A stretch of 64,000 bases of DNA from Exiguobacterium sp. TNDT2 (GTDB lineage: Bacteria; Bacillota; Bacilli; Exiguobacteriales; Exiguobacteriaceae). Where the stretch lies: NCBI RefSeq assembly GCF_003331145.1, contig NZ_QLVE01000011.1, positions 62,001 through 126,000 on the forward strand, given 5' to 3'. The notes below the pieces were generated by a model. It did not search any database and had not been told where the DNA came from. It saw nothing but the letters and a program-made list of their open reading frames with translations. Positions 59,883-64,000 of the stretch are shown one piece after another (position 1 is the first letter of the stretch; the number at the start of each line of letters is the position of its first letter). The translations under genes were made by a program, and so were the position numbers.

Positions 59883-61370
59883 ATGAACGGGATTTTAATA
59901 TCCATCACCGTTTACATGGCGCTCATGGTGTTACTCGGCATCATCGCCTATCGGCGGACAGAGAGCATCGGCGACTATATGCTTGGAGGACGTGGTCTAG
60001 GTCCTGCCGTCGCCGCCTTGTCGGCCGGTGCATCGGACATGAGTGGCTGGCTACTAATGGGCTTGCCCGGTGCCATGTACGCGACCGGTCTTTCGAGCGG
60101 ATGGATCGTCATCGGGTTGACGATCGGCGCTTATCTGAACTGGCTGCTCGTCGCACCGCGGCTTCGAACGTATTCGTATTTGTCCGAAGATGCCATCACG
60201 ATTCCCGACTTTTTCGAGAAACGATTCAAAGATTCACGCGGTACGCTACGAACGTTCTCGGCGGCTGTAACGCTCATCTTTTTCACGCTCTATGCCACGA
60301 GCGGGTTTGTGGCCGGCGGTCGCTTGTTCGAAGCCGTCTTCGATATCAATTTCGGGACCGGTGTCTTGATTTTGGCTTCGATTATCATCATCTATACGTT
60401 CATCGGAGGATTTTTGGCGGTCAGTTGGACGGACTTCGTCCAAGGACTCATCATGTTGTTCGCCCTCATCATCGTCCCAGCCATCGCCATCACGGCGACC
60501 GACGGGGTGAGCACCGCCTTCCAGACGATTGGCGACATCGATGAGGCGCTGCTTGATCCGCTGACCGGCCAGTCACTCATCGGCATCGTCTCCCTTTTCG
60601 CCTGGGGTCTCGGTTACTTCGGGCAACCACACATCATCGTCCGATTCATGGCGATCGAGAAGTTGCAGGACATCAAGAAGGCACGACGCATCGGCATCTC
60701 GTGGATGCTGTTCACTGTCGTCGGCGCGATGGCGACCGGTCTGTTCGGCCTCGCCTATTATACACAGCGTGGACTTGAGATCGATAACCCAGAAAACATT
60801 TTTATCAATCTCTCTGATTTATTATTTATCGACCTTATCACTGGCGTCTTGCTCGCGGCGTTGCTCGCGGCGATCATGTCGACCATCTCGTCACAGCTCC
60901 TCGTCTCATCGAGTGCCGCGACGACAGACTTCTATCAAAAGTTTTTCCGGAAAGACGCCGGCGACCGTGAGCTCGTCATGGTCGGCCGGATTACCGTCAT
61001 CCTCGTATCGCTCATCTCGATTTGGCTCGCATTCGGGGCGGACGATACGATCTTGAACTTGGTTGGTTACGCCTGGGCCGGCTTTGGCTCATCGTTCGGT
61101 CCACTCATCTTGTTCAGCCTGTTCTGGAAACGGACGACGCGTCAAGGGGCGCTCGCCGGTATGCTCGTCGGGGCATTCGTCGTCATCGTCTGGAAAAACT
61201 TCGCCGCCGGTTGGTTCGGGACTATTGGTGGGATGTATGAGATGATTCCAGCGTTCTTTTTGTCGAGCCTCGCCATTTATATCGTCAGTCTGATGACACC
61301 TCCACCGAGCACAATCATCACGAACGAGTTCGAGGAAATGGAACATATCTTGAAAACCGAACGAATTTAA
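59883..61370 (+). CDS. putP: Sodium/proline symporter PutP (copy 2)
   Basis: A sodium:solute symporter of 495 residues with about 13 membrane spans, closely parallel to the copy at 20822-22303: YMLGGRGLGPAVAALSAGAS, DMSGWLLMGLPGAMYATGLS, WTDFVQGLIM and GLGYFGQPHIIVRFMAIEK. ATG follows GAGGGGG. The promoter region has its own palindrome, different from that of copy 1. Likely imports proline for nutrition or osmoprotection. Confidence 0.92.
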   Translation: MNGILISITVYMALMVLLGIIAYRRTESIGDYMLGGRGLGPAVAALSAGASDMSGWLLMGLPGAMYATGLSSGWIVIGLTIGAYLNWLLVAPRLRTYSYLSEDAITIPDFFEKRFKDSRGTLRTFSAAVTLIFFTLYATSGFVAGGRLFEAVFDINFGTGVLILASIIIIYTFIGGFLAVSWTDFVQGLIMLFALIIVPAIAITATDGVSTAFQTIGDIDEALLDPLTGQSLIGIVSLFAWGLGYFGQPHIIVRFMAIEKLQDIKKARRIGISWMLFTVVGAMATGLFGLAYYTQRGLEIDNPENIFINLSDLLFIDLITGVLLAALLAAIMSTISSQLLVSSSAATTDFYQKFFRKDAGDRELVMVGRITVILVSLISIWLAFGADDTILNLVGYAWAGFGSSFGPLILFSLFWKRTTRQGALAGMLVGAFVVIVWKNFAAGWFGTIGGMYEMIPAFFLSSLAIYIVSLMTPPPSTIITNEFEEMEHILKTERI

Positions 61371-61377
61371 CAATCGG

Positions 61378-61411
61378 AGTGCCATGCTACTATAGCCTGG
61401 TACTTTTTTTT
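61378..61411 (+). terminator. Terminator after putP copy 2
   Basis: AGTGCCATGCTACTATAGCCTGGTACT forms a seven-pair stem with one mismatch and ends in TTTTTTTT. Confidence 0.7.
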
Positions 61412-61496
61412 GTGCCCTGACAAGGACATTCTATTTCCACGGCGAATAAAGTTGAGTAGAATCGTTTGAACCACACGAAAGGAAGTGACACGTCTG

Positions 61497-62645
61497 TTGA
61501 AACGAGTACTCCCATATAAACAAGCCATATTGACCTTGCCCTTCCTTCTCTTGTTCGGCTGTGCGACCGCTGACGTCGAAACGTCTATGGAGCAAACGGA
61601 GACCACGAAACCAGAGATCGAGGCGGAGGAGCCGGCGCCTGTTCCGGAAGAGCCGGAACCCGTCGTGACGACGACGTCACTCTATGCGATTGGCGATATC
61701 TTGTTACACGACAGTGTATATAATGCCGCGAAGAGCGGCGACGGCTATGATTTCATCGCCGCCTTCGAACCGATCACTCCGATTCTGACCGAGGCCGACA
61801 TCGCCATCGCTAACCAAGAGAGCATGATCGGTGGCAGTGAGATGGGGTTATCAAGTTATCCCGCCTTCAACAGTCCGTATGAGGTCGGTGATGCGCTCCA
61901 AGACGCTGGCGTCGACTTGGTGACGACGGCGAACAATCACACGCTTGACCGGGGTGTCACGGCCATCGAGAATTCGATTGCGCACTGGAATGAGATCGGT
62001 ATGCCGTACACTGGTTCGTTCTTATCAGAAGCGGACAAAGCCGAGATCCGGACGTTGACCGAGAATGACATCTCGTTCGCGTTTCTCGCCTATACGTACG
62101 GCACGAATGGTGTCGTTCCGAAACAACCGTATCACGTCAACTATATTGACCTTGAGGCGATGACTCCTGAGATTGAAGCAGCCGAGCAAACGGCTGATCT
62201 CACGGTCGTCTCGCTTCATTTCGGCAATGAATACGAGACGGTTCCGAACGAGGCGCAACAGACACTCGTCCAACAACTGTCCGACCTCGGGGTCGACATC
62301 ATCATCGGACACCATCCTCACGTCCTCCAACCGGTCGCCTGGGTGGATGGCGCTGAAGGCAATCGGACCTTCGTCGCCTACTCGCTCGGAAATTTCCTAT
62401 CCGGTCAACAAGGTGACGACCGAAATACAGGTGGCATCGTCGGCATCGAGGTCATCAAAACGGTCGAGGCGGATGAGACGACGTTCGAACTCGCCAACCC
62501 GATGTTCTATCCGACGTTCACCCGTCGCTCAATCGCTGACGGTCCGTTCGAGGTCGTGCCATTACAGTCGGCCAAGCCTGAGCTGTTCGAGGCCACAAGT
62601 GAACATATGTCACAGTGGATGCCCGAGCTCGAAATCGTCCAATGA
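61497..62645 (+). CDS. CapA family lipoprotein
   Basis: A secreted CapA/PgsA-like metallophosphatase-fold protein of 382 residues. A signal peptide with lipobox LLFGC (Cys18), then an acidic Glu/Pro linker. The domain begins SLYAIGDILLHDS; further blocks are ANQESMIGG, TTANNHTLDRG, LHFGNEYE and GHHPHVLQP. No capB or capC genes are adjacent, so a polyglutamate capsule system is not shown. TTG 61497 gives a normal signal peptide but its distance from AAAGGAA is long; GTG 61485 is possible. Confidence 0.85.
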   Translation: MKRVLPYKQAILTLPFLLLFGCATADVETSMEQTETTKPEIEAEEPAPVPEEPEPVVTTTSLYAIGDILLHDSVYNAAKSGDGYDFIAAFEPITPILTEADIAIANQESMIGGSEMGLSSYPAFNSPYEVGDALQDAGVDLVTTANNHTLDRGVTAIENSIAHWNEIGMPYTGSFLSEADKAEIRTLTENDISFAFLAYTYGTNGVVPKQPYHVNYIDLEAMTPEIEAAEQTADLTVVSLHFGNEYETVPNEAQQTLVQQLSDLGVDIIIGHHPHVLQPVAWVDGAEGNRTFVAYSLGNFLSGQQGDDRNTGGIVGIEVIKTVEADETTFELANPMFYPTFTRRSIADGPFEVVPLQSAKPELFEATSEHMSQWMPELEIVQ

Positions 62646-62646
62646 A

Positions 62647-62676
62647 GGATCACTCTCCCAAGTGATTCTTTTTTTC
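62647..62676 (+). terminator. Terminator after the CapA-like gene
   Basis: GGATCACT-ctccca-AGTGATTC is followed by TTTTTTTC. Confidence 0.85.
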
Positions 62677-62740
62677 TTGCCAAAAAAGGTTGCTTTGCAT
62701 GGATGCATCCGTTAGACTAATTCGTATATTTATAAATTTA

Positions 62741-62758
62741 TATGAATAATTATGTACA
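62741..62758 (+). promoter_or_regulatory. ARG-box-like site before argG
   Basis: TATGAATAATTATGTACA matches the left half of the ArgR/AhrC box (nTGAATnnnnATTCAn) well and the right half poorly. It lies 13 nt before the argG start in an A+T-rich region, where repression by ArgR would be expected. Confidence 0.45.
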
Positions 62759-62771
62759 AGGGGTGTAAGAA

Positions 62772-63983
62772 ATGAAACAAAAACTCGTACTCGCTTATTC
62801 CGGTGGACTTGACACATCGGTCGCAATCAAATGGTTGGATGAACAAGGATATGATGTCATCGCCTGCTGTTTGAACGTCGGTGAAGGGAAAGACTTAGAG
62901 CGCATCAAACAGAAGGCACTCAAAGTCGGGGCCGTCAAATCGGTCGTCATCGATGCGGTCGATGAGTTCGTCAACGATTTCGCCCGTTATTCGATGCAGG
63001 CACATACGATGTATGAAGGCGTTTATCCACTCGTCTCTGCCCTATCGCGCCCGCTCATCTCGAAAAAGCTAGTCGAGGTCGCACAAGCAGAAGGCGCTGT
63101 CGCCGTCGCCCACGGATGCACGGGGAAAGGGAATGACCAAGTCCGGTTCGAGGTGTCGATTCATGCGCTCGACCCGTCGCTTGAAATCATCGCCCCGGTC
63201 CGGGAGTGGAAATGGTCGCGGGAAGAAGAGATCGCCTATGCGGCCGAGCACGGTATTCCAATCCCAATCGTCCTAGAAGAGCCGTTCTCGATCGACCAAA
63301 ACATTTGGGGGCGGGCCGTCGAATGCGGCATCCTCGAGGACCCTTGGGTCGCTCCACCAGCGAGTGCTTACGAGTTGACGGCACAGCTCGAAGACACACC
63401 GAATGAACCGACGTATGTCGAGATTGAATTCAATGCCGGGATCCCAGTCGCCATCAACGGACAAGCGGCGACGTTCACAGCGATTCTTGAGCAACTCAAT
63501 ATCGTCGCCGGGGCACACGGCATCGGAAAAATCGACCATATCGAGAACCGGGTCGTCGGCATCAAATCACGGGAAGTGTACGAGGCACCGGGTGCGATGA
63601 CGCTCATCACGGCACACCAAGCGCTCGAGGCGCTCACGCTCGTCCGTGAAGTCGCCCATTTCAAACCGATCGTCGAACAGAAGTTGACGGAGATGATCTA
63701 CAACGGTCTCTGGTACTCACCCTTGACGAAAGCACTCTTCGCCTTCATCGATGAGACGCAACAAACTGTGACCGGTACGGTCCGGATGAAACTGTTCAAG
63801 GGGCAAGCCATCGTCGACGGACGGAAGTCGCCAATCTCGCTCTATGATGAAGAGCTCGCGACGTACACGTCGGCCGACACGTTCGACCAACAAGCCGCCG
63901 TCGGTTTTATCAAACTTTGGGGATTACCGACAAAAGTGCAAGCGGAAGTGCTCGCCGAGAAAGGGATGACCGTCCATGAGTAA
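62772..63983 (+). CDS. argG: Argininosuccinate synthase
   Basis: Seventh step of arginine synthesis: ATP, citrulline and aspartate give argininosuccinate. The 403-residue protein has the ATP P-loop [41 protein letters not shown] and the family end EGMTVHE-like GMTVHE. ATG 62772 follows AAGGGGTG. The stop codon overlaps the argH start (ATGAGTAA), so argG-argH is an operon. Confidence 0.97.
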   Translation: MKQKLVLAYSGGLDTSVAIKWLDEQGYDVIACCLNVGEGKDLERIKQKALKVGAVKSVVIDAVDEFVNDFARYSMQAHTMYEGVYPLVSALSRPLISKKLVEVAQAEGAVAVAHGCTGKGNDQVRFEVSIHALDPSLEIIAPVREWKWSREEEIAYAAEHGIPIPIVLEEPFSIDQNIWGRAVECGILEDPWVAPPASAYELTAQLEDTPNEPTYVEIEFNAGIPVAINGQAATFTAILEQLNIVAGAHGIGKIDHIENRVVGIKSREVYEAPGAMTLITAHQALEALTLVREVAHFKPIVEQKLTEMIYNGLWYSPLTKALFAFIDETQQTVTGTVRMKLFKGQAIVDGRKSPISLYDEELATYTSADTFDQQAAVGFIKLWGLPTKVQAEVLAEKGMTVHE

Positions 63984-64000
63984 ACTATGGGGCGGTCGGT
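63977..64000 (+). CDS. argH: Argininosuccinate lyase, N-terminal fragment
   Basis: The frame starting at ATG 63977 reads MSKLWGGR, the usual ArgH start, and runs off the right edge. It overlaps argG by 7 nt. Confidence 0.85.

Noticed and set aside
61497-62645. Polyglutamate capsule locus
   Set aside because: Only a CapA-like protein is present; no capB, capC or capD neighbours.
62646-62771. T-box leader before argG
   Set aside because: No T-box sequence or specifier stem is present; the gap is only 126 nt with a terminator for the gene before and an ARG-box-like site.
1-64000. CRISPR arrays, insertion sequences, prophage or integron signals
   Set aside because: No regularly spaced repeats, no transposase or integrase frames and no att-like duplications at the tRNA gene were seen.

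Overview
The window looks like chromosomal DNA of a low-to-mid-GC member of the Bacillales; gene content and style (SAM, TPP and manganese riboswitches, type B RNase P RNA, YkoFEDC, GlpP, HssRS/HrtBA, GlcU, strong AGGAGG ribosome binding sites, roughly 50% GC) fit Exiguobacterium best, but the genus is an inference. No insertion sequence, prophage, CRISPR array or plasmid gene was seen. About 70 protein genes, one tRNA and rnpB are packed with few gaps, and most transcription units end in clear hairpin terminators.

Region 1 (0-10 kb): a partial DUF302 gene, an Spx-like regulator, then two minus-strand methionine units each led by a SAM-I riboswitch: mtnE with a YbdH/HcxA-like dehydrogenase, and the methionine importer metQNI. 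Plus-strand transporters follow: an AI-2E family protein, an MFS efflux-type protein behind a leader-peptide/terminator attenuator, and a POT peptide transporter. Region 2 (10-20 kb): a short-tailed glutamine synthetase with a compact, possibly three-way-junction leader, a long RelA/SpoT-domain protein, a MarR regulator, a class F-like sortase overlapping its probable DUF4397 surface substrate, a GlpQ-type phosphodiesterase, an M32 carboxypeptidase and a PBP5-type D,D-carboxypeptidase.

Region 3 (20-33 kb): a first PutP symporter with a leader ORF and a perfect operator-like palindrome, small membrane proteins, YihY, an alanine/sodium symporter, a Gfo/Idh/MocA oxidoreductase, a nuclease lipoprotein with an EF-hand-like tail, a THUMP RNA methyltransferase, rnpB and a subtilase. 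Region 4 (33-46 kb): a heme-stress module (hssR-hssS-hrtB-hrtA) with a textbook HssR direct repeat, hydrolases, a CPBP protease, a lytic transglycosylase, the TPP-controlled ykoFEDC thiamine-precursor importer and a Zur-boxed zinc GTPase of the YciC/ZigA type.

Region 5 (46-64 kb): SMP-30 family protein, rlmN, amidase, msrA under a divergent S-box riboswitch, glcU, tRNA-Ala(GGC), a Cys-rich copper-binding-type protein, an exonuclease, a GT2-GtrA fusion, a CaCA-family antiporter under a yybP-ykoY manganese riboswitch, glpP, CPA2 antiporter, DedA, tag, a second PutP, a CapA-like lipoprotein and argG-argH.

Common themes are methionine/sulfur supply and repair (three SAM riboswitches), metal and heme homeostasis (Mn riboswitch, Zur box, HssR box, copper protein) and solute import. 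No wholly new multi-gene system is evident. The most interesting unexplained elements are RNA or DNA regulatory structures: the MFS attenuator, the glnA leader, the msrA S-box variant, the two putP palindromes and the manganese-switched CaCA antiporter.
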